NCBI RefSeq assembly: GCF_026314295.1
Contig: NZ_CP111108.1
Coordinates: 1,860,001-1,924,000, forward strand
Direction: 5' to 3'
Length of the DNA stretch: 64,000 bases
Origin: Caproicibacterium sp. BJN0003
GTDB lineage: Bacteria; Bacillota; Clostridia; Oscillospirales; Acutalibacteraceae
Part shown: piece by piece, positions 1 through 8,798 of the stretch
How the letters are laid out: each line of letters opens with the position of its first letter
Numbering within the stretch: the first letter of the stretch is position 1
Notes under the pieces: generated by a model
What the model was told of the DNA's origin: nothing
The model's database searches: none
The model's input: the letters and a program-made list of their open reading frames with translations, nothing else
Position numbers and translations under genes: made by a program

Positions 1-993
1 ATCCAGCGTCCATTCGCCGCCGTGCCACGCCGTCAGGATGGAGATTAGCACATAGGGGTCGTGGCCGATTTTATCGAGGTCATAATGATATTCGTCATAG
101 CCGGGGTGCCTCTGTTCGTAACGGTCGATTTCATTCTGAAGGTCCGTTTCCTTTTGAGCGTAAGCGGCCTCCGCGCCGAGCATGGCGTCATCCGTGGAAG
201 GATAGGTGGACGCGGTAACGCCGGATAACCCGCCCTCCAGCAGAACCGAGCTGGAGGACAGGACGTTCAAAAACAGGACCAGCACCAGAAAAACGCTCGC
301 AACAATCAGAAAACCGTTCCGGTGCCGTCCGACAAATGCCGCCGCCCGCTTGCTCTCCCGCGCCGCCGTCTTTGCCGCTTTAGAAGTGTTTTGGGCAGTT
401 TTCCCGGCGGAACCCGTGAACTGCCCGGCCCGTTTCGCGGCGACATACTGTTTTTTGACGGCGCGCTTTTGCCGCCAGTGGGCCAAAGGATTGCCGGAGG
501 GCTGCGGATTATCCCGCGCGGCCTTTTTCTGCAAATAACCGAGGTTGGCGCGGTCGAGCCGTTTTTCCGCTTTGGCCGATTTCCGGTAGGGTTTCAGTTT
601 GTGGGAGCGATAGGCGCTGCGCGCCAGACGCCCGCCCATTTCGGTGGCTTCTCCGCTTTTGTGCGCGGCCTCCACGCCGACGTTTTCATCCTCGGACTGC
701 CGGATTTCCCGGTGAAACTGCATCAAAACAGCGTTTTGGGGCGCGTCCCGGATGGCGTGAGTGAGTTTGGATGGTTTTTTCTTGTCTACTTCCTCAAAAT
801 ACAAGCGCATCTTTGCTTTACCCGTGGGCTTATCAAAGGTGTGCTGCTTGCGAAGAACTTTCTTTTTCGGTATTTTCTCCTGCGTCTGATCCGCTGCCGT
901 CGCCGCTTTCTTCGCCCTGCGGACAGATTCCTTTAATACGGGGTCAGTTTGTTCCTCATCCGTGAATTGCAGGCGGGGTGCACGTTTTTCCAT
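1..993 (-). CDS. ICE wall-hydrolase (CHAP/NlpC-type), N-terminal 331 residues, runs off the left edge
   Basis: Open on the minus strand from an ATG at 993 (GGAGGTGATACGGA just upstream) to the window edge without a stop. The visible part has a charged Lys/Arg-rich cytoplasmic region (about residues 1-225), one hydrophobic segment (about 228-250, beginning FLIVASVFLV) and the start of an external domain containing DEYHYDLD and DPYVLISIL. This matches the large bifunctional lytic transglycosylase / C40 or CHAP peptidase of Tn1549-type elements, which opens peptidoglycan for the conjugation channel. The catalytic domain itself lies outside the window, so the enzymatic call rests on family resemblance and on its place directly downstream of virB4. 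Confidence 0.75.
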   Translation of the reverse strand, partial: MEKRAPRLQFTDEEQTDPVLKESVRRAKKAATAADQTQEKIPKKKVLRKQHTFDKPTGKAKMRLYFEEVDKKKPSKLTHAIRDAPQNAVLMQFHREIRQSEDENVGVEAAHKSGEATEMGGRLARSAYRSHKLKPYRKSAKAEKRLDRANLGYLQKKAARDNPQPSGNPLAHWRQKRAVKKQYVAAKRAGQFTGSAGKTAQNTSKAAKTAARESKRAAAFVGRHRNGFLIVASVFLVLVLFLNVLSSSSVLLEGGLSGVTASTYPSTDDAMLGAEAAYAQKETDLQNEIDRYEQRHPGYDEYHYDLDKIGHDPYVLISILTAWHGGEWTLD

Positions 994-1028
994 TCCGTAT
1001 CACCTCCGATCCCGTTGAATAGGAACGC

Positions 1029-3407
1029 TCATGTTGCCGCCACTTCCTGCGGCTTGGTGGTCATGATGCGGTACATCTCCGTGTCTTTCGGGAAATGATC
1101 AATAAACGGCAGAATGACGTTGCCATAAAATAGCAGCCCTTCGCCCTCGCCGGAATGGGTGACGTAGGAAAGCTGGTGTGGCGAAATGCCGAGCTGCTTG
1201 GCGAGAATCTGCCGGTCGCCGGACGCCTGATTGAGCATATAGATGTAATCCGAGTTTTCAAAGATGTTCTCGATCTCGTGGGAAGAGAGCAAATCCTTTA
1301 TGTTCTGCGTGATTCCGGTCGGAATACCGCCCCACTTGCGAAACCGCTTCCAGATTTCCACGGAATAGGCGGCAGTCTGTTCTTCTTTTAAGAGCAGATG
1401 GAACTCGTCGATATAGTAGCGCGTGGATTTTCCCACGGCCCGGTTGACGGTGACGCGGTTCCAGACCTGATCCTGTACGATGAGCATCCCGAGTTTTTTG
1501 AGCTGCTTGCCTAACTCCCGGATGTCGTAGCTGACGACGCGGTTTCTCACGTTCACGGTTGTGCGGTGGTTGAACACGTTGAGGGAGCCGGTAACGTAGA
1601 TTTCCAGCGCCGTGGCGATGTACTGCGCTTCCTTTTCGTCCTGCCGCCGCAGCTCGTTATACAAATCCTCCAGAATCGGCATGCTTTCCGGGCGAGGGTC
1701 ACTGAAGTAATCCCGGTAAACCAGCCTCACGCAGCGGTCGATGACCGTCTTTTCCACCGGCTGCAAGCCCTCCTTGCCGCCGACGATCAGCTCACAGAGC
1801 GACAAAATGAAGTCTGACTTGAGGGACAGAGGGTTTTCTTCCTCGGAATAGTTGAGGTTGATGTCCATCGGGTTGATATAATCGGTGGACGCGGGCGAAA
1901 TTTTGATGATCTGCCCTTGCAGGCGCTCAATCAGCGGGCCGTATTCGGCCTCCGGATCGCAGACGATGATGTCGTCGTTTGTGACGAGGAATACGTTGAC
2001 GATCTCCCGCTTGGCGGCGAAGGATTTGCCTGCGCCCGGTGTGCCGAGAATCAGGCCGTTCGGATTTTTTAGCAGCTTTCGATCCACCATGATGAGGTTG
2101 TTGCTCAAAGCGTTCAGCCCGCAGTACAGCGCCTCGCGCCCGGTCTGGAACAGTTCCTGCGTGGTGAAGGGGATAAAAATAGCGGTGCTCGACGTGGTCA
2201 GGCCCCGCTGGATTTCCACCTGATTCAAGCCGAGCGGCAGGCTGCTCATCAGCCCTTCCTCCTGCCGGAAGTCGAGCCGGGTCAGCGCGCAGTTGTATTT
2301 CTGTGCAAGGGAGCTTGCCTGAAACACGTTGTTATCCAGCCGCTGCCTGTTCTCGGCCACATTGAGGACAAGAAAGGTCACGAGAAACATGCGCTCGTTA
2401 CGGGACTGCAAATCCTGCAGCAGCTTCTTCGCCTCCTCGCCGTAGGTGGCAAGATCGGAAGGGATGATGTCCATGTCGTAGCCGGAACGGATGGCCTTTT
2501 TCTGCTCCTGAATCTTCATAGAATCCAAATCCGTGATTTTCCGCTTCACCGTCTTGATGGCATTCACCTGGTCGATGGATTGGATGTGCATGGTGACGAT
2601 GAGGCTGGATTCCATATCGAGAAAATCAGCCAGCATTCGGTCGTTCAGCTCCGGAGCGAGAATTTGCAGGAACGATACCGCACCCACCTGATGCCCCATA
2701 CCGAACATGTTGCCGCTTTTGAACTCGAAAGAGCTGGGCGCGATGAAATCCTTGACGGAGAGTCCGGATGGAGCCAGCCAGTCCCACGAAAATCGGAACG
2801 GCTCCGGCGTGTCCATGCGGAAGATGTCGTGCAGCAGCTTCAGACGGTCCGCGCCGTTCAGAGAAGCGGCGGTTACGCCGAGATGTTTGAAGTTGTTGAG
2901 AATGTCGATTTCGACGCGTTCCAGCCGGGGCTTGGCCGCTTTCAGGCTGTCCGCTTCGATGCCGAAGGTCAGGTATTTGGTCTTGATGAGGCCGTTGTTG
3001 CCTTTGGCTAGCTGATTCCGGAGCATTTCCGTGTACTCCGAACGCAAGCTGTCAAAATCGTCGCCCTGCGGCGGGATGGTGACGCTTTTCGCAAAGCTGT
3101 CCCGCGTTGCAGAGAGGTTTAAAAACGAGAGTTGAAATTTGATGGAGTTGTCGAAATAGTTGAGGAAATCGCACCAGCCTTCAAAAATGGCGGTCTTGTC
3201 CTCGTTCTGATTGAGCTGATAGTTGATGTCCTGAAACTGAACGGTTTTCGTGTAATAGCTGTCGGTCACACGGCAGATTCCGTCCGGGAACATCCGCTGA
3301 AACGGGATGCTGTCCTGCGCCGACTGCTTTTTCTTATCGGTCTGCCGCGCCTTTGTGACGGCGGCTTCGATCTGACGCCTCTCGGCGCGGGTCAATGACC
3401 GTTTCAT
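1029..3407 (-). CDS. virB4: VirB4/TraE-type conjugation ATPase
   Basis: Cytoplasmic ATPase that powers assembly and substrate transport of the type IV secretion channel. 792 residues from the ATG at 3407. A longer in-frame reading to 3539 exists but lies inside prgI; the sequence starting MKRSLTRAERR fits the family start. Walker A GTPGAGKS is near residue 455 and Walker B (YYIDEFHLLL) near 661. A VirB4 N-terminal domain occupies about the first 400 residues. It overlaps the 3' end of prgI by 74 bp, so the two are probably translationally coupled. Length and motifs are normal for an intact Tn1549-type VirB4. Confidence 0.93.
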   Translation of the reverse strand: MKRSLTRAERRQIEAAVTKARQTDKKKQSAQDSIPFQRMFPDGICRVTDSYYTKTVQFQDINYQLNQNEDKTAIFEGWCDFLNYFDNSIKFQLSFLNLSATRDSFAKSVTIPPQGDDFDSLRSEYTEMLRNQLAKGNNGLIKTKYLTFGIEADSLKAAKPRLERVEIDILNNFKHLGVTAASLNGADRLKLLHDIFRMDTPEPFRFSWDWLAPSGLSVKDFIAPSSFEFKSGNMFGMGHQVGAVSFLQILAPELNDRMLADFLDMESSLIVTMHIQSIDQVNAIKTVKRKITDLDSMKIQEQKKAIRSGYDMDIIPSDLATYGEEAKKLLQDLQSRNERMFLVTFLVLNVAENRQRLDNNVFQASSLAQKYNCALTRLDFRQEEGLMSSLPLGLNQVEIQRGLTTSSTAIFIPFTTQELFQTGREALYCGLNALSNNLIMVDRKLLKNPNGLILGTPGAGKSFAAKREIVNVFLVTNDDIIVCDPEAEYGPLIERLQGQIIKISPASTDYINPMDINLNYSEEENPLSLKSDFILSLCELIVGGKEGLQPVEKTVIDRCVRLVYRDYFSDPRPESMPILEDLYNELRRQDEKEAQYIATALEIYVTGSLNVFNHRTTVNVRNRVVSYDIRELGKQLKKLGMLIVQDQVWNRVTVNRAVGKSTRYYIDEFHLLLKEEQTAAYSVEIWKRFRKWGGIPTGITQNIKDLLSSHEIENIFENSDYIYMLNQASGDRQILAKQLGISPHQLSYVTHSGEGEGLLFYGNVILPFIDHFPKDTEMYRIMTTKPQEVAAT

Positions 3408-3792
3408 GGCTGGTTTTTGCTTTTTTACCGACAATCCGATGCACCTCCTTGTCGAGCTTACTTTGCCGCGCGAGCACGGCGTAAAAATTGTTGGTCTGAT
3501 AGGGCCGCTGTTTTGGACGGAGAAACAGCACCTGGGCAATGTTGCGGACGATTTTTTCCAGCGGCAGGCCGTTTTTCTCGTAGATGGCCATCAGGAAAAA
3601 CGGCAGCATCACGAGAACCATGCAAAGGGAAGCGGCTCCGGTGCTGAACCCCAAAGGCCCCTTGAGCAAAAAGAAAAGCGGTACACCAACAAGCGCGCCG
3701 CCGCTGAAACAAACAAGCTGCCGTTTTGTTAAATTGAACAGAACCTTCGTTTTCACTGCGGTCAGGTCCTTGGGTACGGGAACATAGGCCAT
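3334..3792 (-). CDS. prgI: PrgI family conjugation membrane protein
   Basis: 152 residues with two adjacent hydrophobic segments (about residues 28-48 and 52-72) after the N-terminal MAYVPVPKDLT, followed by a basic cytoplasmic tail. PrgI/TcpE-type proteins are small inner-membrane parts of Gram-positive type IV secretion systems and are normally encoded directly upstream of virB4, as here. The last 70 bases are shared with the start of virB4 in another frame. The C-terminal tail is rich in Arg/Lys and not conserved. Confidence 0.88.
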   Translation of the reverse strand: MAYVPVPKDLTAVKTKVLFNLTKRQLVCFSGGALVGVPLFFLLKGPLGFSTGAASLCMVLVMLPFFLMAIYEKNGLPLEKIVRNIAQVLFLRPKQRPYQTNNFYAVLARQSKLDKEVHRIVGKKAKTSHETVIDPRREASDRSRRHKGAADR

Positions 3793-3793
3793 G

Positions 3794-4201
3794 TCAGCGC
3801 GCCTCCTGTTCTTTTGTCGGGCGCGCGGCTTTCGCGGCAGTATCGGCGGTATGATGAAGCTGTTCCAGAACGGACGGCTTTTCTTTCCGTTCGTAGTCCC
3901 GGAGCGCGTCCTGCTTGTCGAACACCTCGTCGAGCGCGAAGCTGAAATCGCTCAGATCTTCCGTGCGTTCCAACCATTTATCCGCGACGACCTGCAAGGG
4001 ATTTTCAAACAGAAGAAGATAGTCGATTTCCTCCGGTTCAAAGCCGTGACTTTCGGTCAGATAATAATGGGCGTCCCTGATTGCGGTGATTTCGCGGGAA
4101 CCGTCGATCAGCTTTGCTTTATCGCTAGCTTCCCACGTTTTCCGAAAATCCTCAAGATTGGCGTCCAGCCTGTCAAGAAGCTCCTGTAATTTGTCCTGCA
4201 T
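3794..4201 (-). CDS. ICE-conserved acidic protein, DUF3851-like
   Basis: 135 residues, ATG at 4201 preceded by GGAGGTGATATTCA. Mostly helical and acidic, with no membrane segment or catalytic motif. Recognisable stretches such as DAHYYLTE and LDEVFDKQDALR match a small protein found between the virB6-like and prgI genes in Tn1549-type elements; I believe the family is DUF3851 but could not check. Its stop lies 1 base before prgI's start. The role in conjugation is unknown; position suggests an accessory channel or regulatory protein. Confidence 0.7.
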   Translation of the reverse strand: MQDKLQELLDRLDANLEDFRKTWEASDKAKLIDGSREITAIRDAHYYLTESHGFEPEEIDYLLLFENPLQVVADKWLERTEDLSDFSFALDEVFDKQDALRDYERKEKPSVLEQLHHTADTAAKAARPTKEQEAR

Positions 4202-4216
4202 TGAATATCACCTCCG

Positions 4217-5086
4217 TTAATGCACGCTAAAAATTGATTTTGCGAGGCTTCCGGTCTTAAAGAGCGTAAAGCACAGCAGCACCGTGTACCCCATGCAAGT
4301 CCAGATGGCCTTGCTGACATCCGTGCTCACGCTGATACTTTTTACAAGAACGGCGTAAATCGCCACGCAGACGATGATGAGAAAGCCCTGAAATCCCAGC
4401 GCGAACAGGGAACGCAGATAATTCTGCCCCATGCCGCCCGATTCCCGGTTTAGCATCGTCGCCATCGGGATTGGCGCGATGGAAGTGGCTAAATAGATCT
4501 CGATCATCCTGCCGTACACGATGATGAAAATGCAGATCGTGAGCGCCCACATGGTAAAGCCCACGAAAATGCTCTGAAACCACAGCCCGAACAAGGGGCC
4601 GAGGTCCATTGCCATGAGCCGCGTCTGAAGGTTTGCCGTGACGGAACTGATGTCGATGGACGTGTCGGAAACGATGATTCCCGCCGCGCTGTTTACCACG
4701 CTCTGCGCCACGTCGAATATGCCCATGACGATATTCCATGTGTTGGTCACGATGAGGATGGCGCAGGCCGTTTTGAAAATCCACCGAAAGAAAACAGCGC
4801 TTTCGATGTCGTGAAAATTGTTCTTATCGGTAATGATCTGAATCAGCTCCAGCGTCATGACGAACGCGAGGATCAAGCCCGCGATGGGCATCATGACGTT
4901 TTCGGACAGGGTTTGGATCATGTTGTAAATGCCGGTGTTCCACGCCTGCGGCGTCGTTCCCACCTGAGAGGCGATCTGCCCGACCTGACTGTTTACGTTG
5001 TCGAACATGCCTGACAGGTTGTTCATGATGCCGCCGACGAGTATTTCTTTCAGCCATTCGGTAATCTGCTGCTTGATGAAATCCAA
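4217..5086 (-). CDS. VirB6/TrbL-like polytopic conjugation protein
   Basis: 289 residues beginning with a TTG codon at 5086; GGAGG lies 9 bases upstream and no ATG fits this frame. About six hydrophobic segments, including MMPIAGLILAFVMTLELI and the C-terminal AIWTCMGYTVLLCFTLF. VirB6/TrbL proteins form the inner-membrane core of type IV secretion channels. Downstream of the DUF6674-like gene and upstream of the DUF3851-like gene, the usual order for this element family. Confidence 0.85.
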   Translation of the reverse strand: MDFIKQQITEWLKEILVGGIMNNLSGMFDNVNSQVGQIASQVGTTPQAWNTGIYNMIQTLSENVMMPIAGLILAFVMTLELIQIITDKNNFHDIESAVFFRWIFKTACAILIVTNTWNIVMGIFDVAQSVVNSAAGIIVSDTSIDISSVTANLQTRLMAMDLGPLFGLWFQSIFVGFTMWALTICIFIIVYGRMIEIYLATSIAPIPMATMLNRESGGMGQNYLRSLFALGFQGFLIIVCVAIYAVLVKSISVSTDVSKAIWTCMGYTVLLCFTLFKTGSLAKSIFSVH

Positions 5087-5143
5087 GTGGCATCACCTCC
5101 TTTTCCGCCGCCTGTTTTCACCATGAGGCGGTACGAACGGTAA

Positions 5144-5941
5144 CTAACGCGCCTCATGGGACACGGACCGGGACTTTTCGGCGGCGGGTGCGGATTTTTG
5201 CTCCCGCGCGAGTTTTTCGCTGAGAGCGTGGATGCTCTGCTGAACGGAGGGCTTCCGCTGCGCCGATTGCTCCAGCGCGGTCAGACGGAGAAGGGCTTTC
5301 TCCACGCTCTTTTTCATGGAGGACAGGCAGGACAGCTCCGCTCTGAATGGAGCTTCCAAAGACTTTGCCAGCTTTCCCATAGGCTTTGCTTCGGCAGCAG
5401 CCTCGTTTCCCATCAGTGTTCGGCCCATATTCTTGATGTGCCGCCCGGCCTCATGGTACTCCGCGCTCACGGTTTCAATTTTATCCATCGCTGATCTGTC
5501 AGTCCGAATGCTTTTATCCAACTCCGTGCGCATGGTTTCCAGCATGGGCCGCAATTTGAAAAAGCGGGTGATATTATCCAGCGCGGAAATCCCTTTTTCC
5601 CGAAACGCATCCACGGCGTTTTTGCAGCCGTCGATCACGGCCTGTTTTGTTGCATCCAGCCGGTCACGCACAGCTGTCACGCTTTTTTCCATAGCCGCGC
5701 CCGTATTTTGCAGAACGGCTTTTACGGGGTGAGCCTGTTTCTGTGACGCGCTGAGTTCCCGACGCAGTGCGGCCAGCTCCGTGACCGCTGTGTCGAGCTG
5801 GCGTTCCATCGCGCTTACCTGATTAAAAACGGCAAGCAGGTCCTTCACGGCAGGCACACGGTTGGCTTCCATGACGGCTAAAAGCTCCTTGACATACTCG
5901 TTTTCCAGCAGCGGTGCGGCAGTGGTTGCCGTGTTTTCCAT
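5144..5941 (-). CDS. Coiled-coil ICE protein, DUF6674-like
   Basis: 265 residues from the ATG at 5941 (GGAGATGATCGT upstream); an earlier in-frame start at 6001 is less likely because it would touch the Maff2 stop and lacks a binding site. Strongly helical, with heptad-like stretches (AMERQLDTAVTELAALRREL) and no membrane segment or catalytic signature. Found between Maff2 and VirB6 genes in Tn1549-type elements; I recall the family as DUF6674. A structural or scaffold role in the transfer apparatus is inference only. Confidence 0.68.
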   Translation of the reverse strand: MENTATTAAPLLENEYVKELLAVMEANRVPAVKDLLAVFNQVSAMERQLDTAVTELAALRRELSASQKQAHPVKAVLQNTGAAMEKSVTAVRDRLDATKQAVIDGCKNAVDAFREKGISALDNITRFFKLRPMLETMRTELDKSIRTDRSAMDKIETVSAEYHEAGRHIKNMGRTLMGNEAAAEAKPMGKLAKSLEAPFRAELSCLSSMKKSVEKALLRLTALEQSAQRKPSVQQSIHALSEKLAREQKSAPAAEKSRSVSHEAR

Positions 5942-6000
5942 ACGATCATCTCCTTTCCCGCGCCCCGTGAATGGGGGCGCGGAGTGTTTTTGCATTGACA

Positions 6001-6216
6001 TCAGCCGAACAGGTTGGAAAGCAGCGGAACCAGCGTAATGCCGATCAGGGCCACGCCGCCGCCCGCCATGAGCTGTTTAATGCCTTGACTTTTCGCTCCT
6101 GGATTATCATTTCCATACCCTTCCAGAAGGTTGATCGCGCCCCAAATGGCAAGGCCCGCGCCGAGGGCGATCACGAGGGTCTGGAGAACGCCGATTGCGG
6201 AATGAAAGAAACTCAT
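6001..6216 (-). CDS. Maff2 family pilin-like membrane peptide
   Basis: 71 residues with two hydrophobic helices (about 8-28 and 48-68) separated by a short polar loop (EGYGNDNPGAKSQG), the layout of VirB2-like small subunits. Members are named Maff2 mobile-element proteins and sit next to virD4 in Tn1549-type ICEs. ATG at 6216 preceded by GGAGGTAATATT. Probably the pilin-equivalent subunit of the channel; that role is inferred from topology and position. Confidence 0.85.
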   Translation of the reverse strand: MSFFHSAIGVLQTLVIALGAGLAIWGAINLLEGYGNDNPGAKSQGIKQLMAGGGVALIGITLVPLLSNLFG

Positions 6217-6250
6217 AATATTACCTCCAATTCTGATTTTGAAAATGAAA

Positions 6251-6272
6251 AAAGCCGCTATTCTGCGGCTTT
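6251..6272 (-). terminator. Hairpin at the end of virD4
   Basis: AAAGCCGC and GCGGCTTT form an 8-bp perfect stem around TATTCT, followed on the minus strand by TTTTTTCATTTTC. It overlaps the last codons and stop of virD4. It probably reduces read-through into Maff2, separating the coupling-protein part of the operon from the channel part. Confidence 0.6.
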
Positions 6273-8048
6273 CGGGTCCCCGGAGAGGTCAACGGAATAC
6301 GTGTTGAACACATCGTCCGGTTTCGGTTTTAATTGGGTGGACAGAAATTTCTCAATATGAAAGGCGTTGCGGGGATTGTAATCGGACAGGTACTTGTAGT
6401 TCGGATGCTTTGTAATGTCGTACTTGTCCGAAAGGAAAGGCCGGACGCCGCGAAGCTGGAGGATACACTTGCCTCCGTCGAGAACGGACAGCTCATCGAC
6501 CGAAGCTAAATCTTTCCCCAATTTTTGATAATTGAGGCTGTGAGAAACCTCACGGCCCCGGCTTTCGCCGGTGTTAAAGGTATCTATTGTCTCCTTCCCA
6601 AGTGATTCCGTCAGTTCTTTCAGGGTCGTGCGCTCCTTGCCGCCGAGGAAGATGGCGCTGTCGCAGTTGCCGATAATCGTGTCGGCGTTGTCTTTGTACA
6701 GGGCCTTGAGTTGGCTCTGCGCCTGCAAAACAAGGCAGGCCGAGATTTCACGGCTTCGGATGGTGGCGATCAACTTTTCAAACTTGGGGATCTGCCCGAT
6801 GTTGGCAAATTCGTCGAGCAGGCACCGGACATGGACGGGCAAACGTCCGCCGTACACGTCGTCAGCCTTTTCGCACAGCAGGTTGAAAAGCTGTGTATAG
6901 GCCATCGAAACTAAAAAATTAAAGGTGTCGTCTGTATCAGAAATAATGATGAACAGAGCGGTTTTCCGGTCGCCCAGCGTGTCCAGTTCCAGCTCGTCGT
7001 AGGCTGTCAGGTCACGAAGCTCCTGAATGTCGAAGGGGGCCATTCTTGCTCCGCAGGAAATAAGGATTGACTTTGCTGTTTTGCCCGCCGCCAACTTATA
7101 TTTCTTATATTGCCGGACGGCGAAGTGATTCGGATTTTCCTTTTCCAGCGCCTCAAACATGAGATCTACGGGATTTTTGAATTCCTCATCATCTTCCCGG
7201 ACCTCCGAGGCGTTGATGAATTCGATCAGCGTGGCGAAATTCTGTTCCTCGACCGGGGCCTCATAGTGGATGTAGCCGATGAGTGCCGTGTAAAAGAGAG
7301 TCTCTGCTTTTTCCCAGAAGTCATCTCCGGATTTACCGTTCCCCTTGGTGTTGGCGATCAGCGCCGTGACCAGCTTCAAGATGTCCTTTTCCGAATGGAT
7401 GTACGCGAAGGGGTTGTAGCGCATCGACTTTTTGAAGTTGATGGTGTTGAGAATTTTGATGCGGTAACCCCTGCGCCGCAGGAGACTTCCGCATTCCACG
7501 ACGATGCTGCCCTTCGGGTCCGTAACAACGAAGCTGGTCGGATAGTCCTTGGAATCGCACTGCATCAGGTTCGGCTTGATGAAAAACCGCGTCTTGCCGG
7601 AACCGGAGCCGCCGACGACCAGCACGTTTTTGTTCCGGGATGTTTTGGGGTCCTTCGGACGGCTGTTCATGGTAAGCCGTTCCGTCTGCGTGAGAATGAC
7701 GTTGTTTTCAAAAACGGGGTCGATGTAGGGTCTGATATCTTCGGCCTTGCCCCAGCGGGCCGAGCCGTATTCCACGTTTTTTCGGAATTTCTTGGCGTTC
7801 CGGCCTTTGACGTAGACCGCCAGCCGGAGCGCGGCGGCGAGAAGGACGCCCACGCCGAGGTCGGCCGGATAAAAGCTCGGCAGCGGAGAGGAAAACGCGT
7901 CGGTAAGGCCGTCCGTCAGGTGCAGGAGCTTCCCCGAAGCGTCCGCGCCTGCGGCCAGCCTCCACGCCTGCCCGAACTTGGTGGCAAACAATGCGACAAA
8001 CAGGTAGGGCAGATTCATCAGGAGCAGCTTTTTTGTTTTCTCACTCAT
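6258..8048 (-). CDS. virD4: VirD4/TraG type IV coupling ATPase
   Basis: 596 residues. Hexameric inner-membrane ATPase that brings the relaxase-DNA complex to the channel. Two N-terminal membrane segments (about 8-25 and 63-80), Walker A GGSGSGKT at 146-153, and Walker B with CLLDEFANIG near 405. Overlaps the upstream pcfB gene by 4 bp (ATGA), indicating translational coupling. Length and motifs are complete, so the gene appears functional. Confidence 0.94.
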   Translation of the reverse strand: MSEKTKKLLLMNLPYLFVALFATKFGQAWRLAAGADASGKLLHLTDGLTDAFSSPLPSFYPADLGVGVLLAAALRLAVYVKGRNAKKFRKNVEYGSARWGKAEDIRPYIDPVFENNVILTQTERLTMNSRPKDPKTSRNKNVLVVGGSGSGKTRFFIKPNLMQCDSKDYPTSFVVTDPKGSIVVECGSLLRRRGYRIKILNTINFKKSMRYNPFAYIHSEKDILKLVTALIANTKGNGKSGDDFWEKAETLFYTALIGYIHYEAPVEEQNFATLIEFINASEVREDDEEFKNPVDLMFEALEKENPNHFAVRQYKKYKLAAGKTAKSILISCGARMAPFDIQELRDLTAYDELELDTLGDRKTALFIIISDTDDTFNFLVSMAYTQLFNLLCEKADDVYGGRLPVHVRCLLDEFANIGQIPKFEKLIATIRSREISACLVLQAQSQLKALYKDNADTIIGNCDSAIFLGGKERTTLKELTESLGKETIDTFNTGESRGREVSHSLNYQKLGKDLASVDELSVLDGGKCILQLRGVRPFLSDKYDITKHPNYKYLSDYNPRNAFHIEKFLSTQLKPKPDDVFNTYSVDLSGDPKAAE

Positions 8049-8536
8049 CGCGCCCGCTCCTGTTCCTTATGTCTCACCCGGTCAACGGTATTCGCCTTGA
8101 CCAGATCCTTGAACTGCCGGAGCCGCGAGAGAACGGAGGGCCTTTTCGCCCGGTTCACCGTTTTTGCCGTGAACTCGGTGAAAGCGGCGGTGAGCGCGTC
8201 CGCGTCCCGCGCCTTGAAAAAGACGAGATATTTCGGCGGCGAAACGCTGCGGTCCTTCTTGACGGCGTAATCCACGCCGTATTTCCGCGCCACGCGGTCA
8301 AAGGATTTGATATTGCTGTCGGTGATCTCCATGTTGGAAACGCCCGCGTTCTGACCGACGAGCTGTTTCACCGTCTGTCTGCCGTGCGGGGCCACGGGAC
8401 CGACGTGGGCCTTGGCGTTTTTCTTCTCCTTCCGGTGGGCCAGATACTTAGCAATCGCCGCTTTGAGCACCCGGCCCGTGAGCTTCGTGCCGCTGATGAT
8501 GAGCGTCACGGAACGGTTTTCAATTTCTTCCTGCAA
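8045..8536 (-). CDS. pcfB: PcfB family protein (DUF3801)
   Basis: 163 residues starting at a TTG at 8536, 8 bases after AGGAGG; a GTG at 8545 in the same frame is too close to the Shine-Dalgarno sequence. The N terminus (QEEIENRSVTLIISGTKL) and the basic C terminus match PcfB, an accessory factor of the coupling protein in pCF10/Tn1549-type systems that helps dock the relaxosome. Its stop overlaps the virD4 start. Confidence 0.85.
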   Translation of the reverse strand: MQEEIENRSVTLIISGTKLTGRVLKAAIAKYLAHRKEKKNAKAHVGPVAPHGRQTVKQLVGQNAGVSNMEITDSNIKSFDRVARKYGVDYAVKKDRSVSPPKYLVFFKARDADALTAAFTEFTAKTVNRAKRPSVLSRLRQFKDLVKANTVDRVRHKEQERAR

Positions 8537-8562
8537 GCAAAACACCTCCTGTCATGGAAAAA

Positions 8563-8597
8563 CCGCCTTTCATCATCGTTCATCATGGGAAGGCGGC
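8563..8597 (-). terminator. Hairpin behind the small coiled-coil gene
   Basis: ACCGCCTT pairs with AAGGCGG across a loop of about 20 bases; the minus strand then continues with T-rich sequence (GGTTTTTCC). It covers the stop codon of the 74-residue gene and precedes pcfB. Likely a weak intrinsic terminator or processing site. Confidence 0.5.
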
Positions 8598-8797
8598 TTT
8601 TTCTTTGCCGGGGCCGGGTTCCTGTCGGACCGGCTGTCCGGCCTTTTTTCCTCGCTCTTTTTCAGAAAAGGGGTGAGGACGGTTTCCTTGCTGTCCATGT
8701 ACATTTCCTCGGTTTTCTGCTGCGCCTGCTGGAGCTTTGAGATGGCGTCGGTCACATCGTTGAACAGCGAGTGGTACATTTTCTGATAGTCCGGCAC
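8573..8797 (-). CDS. Small coiled-coil ICE protein
   Basis: 74 residues from a GTG at 8797 with GGAGG 4 bases upstream; the next in-frame ATG (8779) lies too far from any binding site. The N-terminal half (DYQKMYHSLFNDVTDAI) followed by a Gln/Glu-rich helix matches a small protein conserved upstream of pcfB in Tn1549-type elements; the C terminus is Lys/Pro rich. Function unknown. Confidence 0.6.
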   Translation of the reverse strand: MPDYQKMYHSLFNDVTDAISKLQQAQQKTEEMYMDSKETVLTPFLKKSEEKRPDSRSDRNPAPAKKKPPSHDER

Positions 8798-8798
8798 G

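Noticed and set aside
206-936. Plus-strand frames opposite the wall-hydrolase gene
   Set aside because: They are shadows of a GC-rich minus-strand coding sequence with recognisable protein; no binding sites or family likeness.
3408-3539. VirB4 start extended to 3539
   Set aside because: The extra 44 residues lie wholly inside prgI in another frame, are not VirB4-like and have no binding site; the ATG at 3407 fits.
7110-8270. A 386-codon plus-strand frame opposite virD4
   Set aside because: Long antisense frame caused by high GC at codon position three of virD4; the minus strand holds clear Walker motifs.
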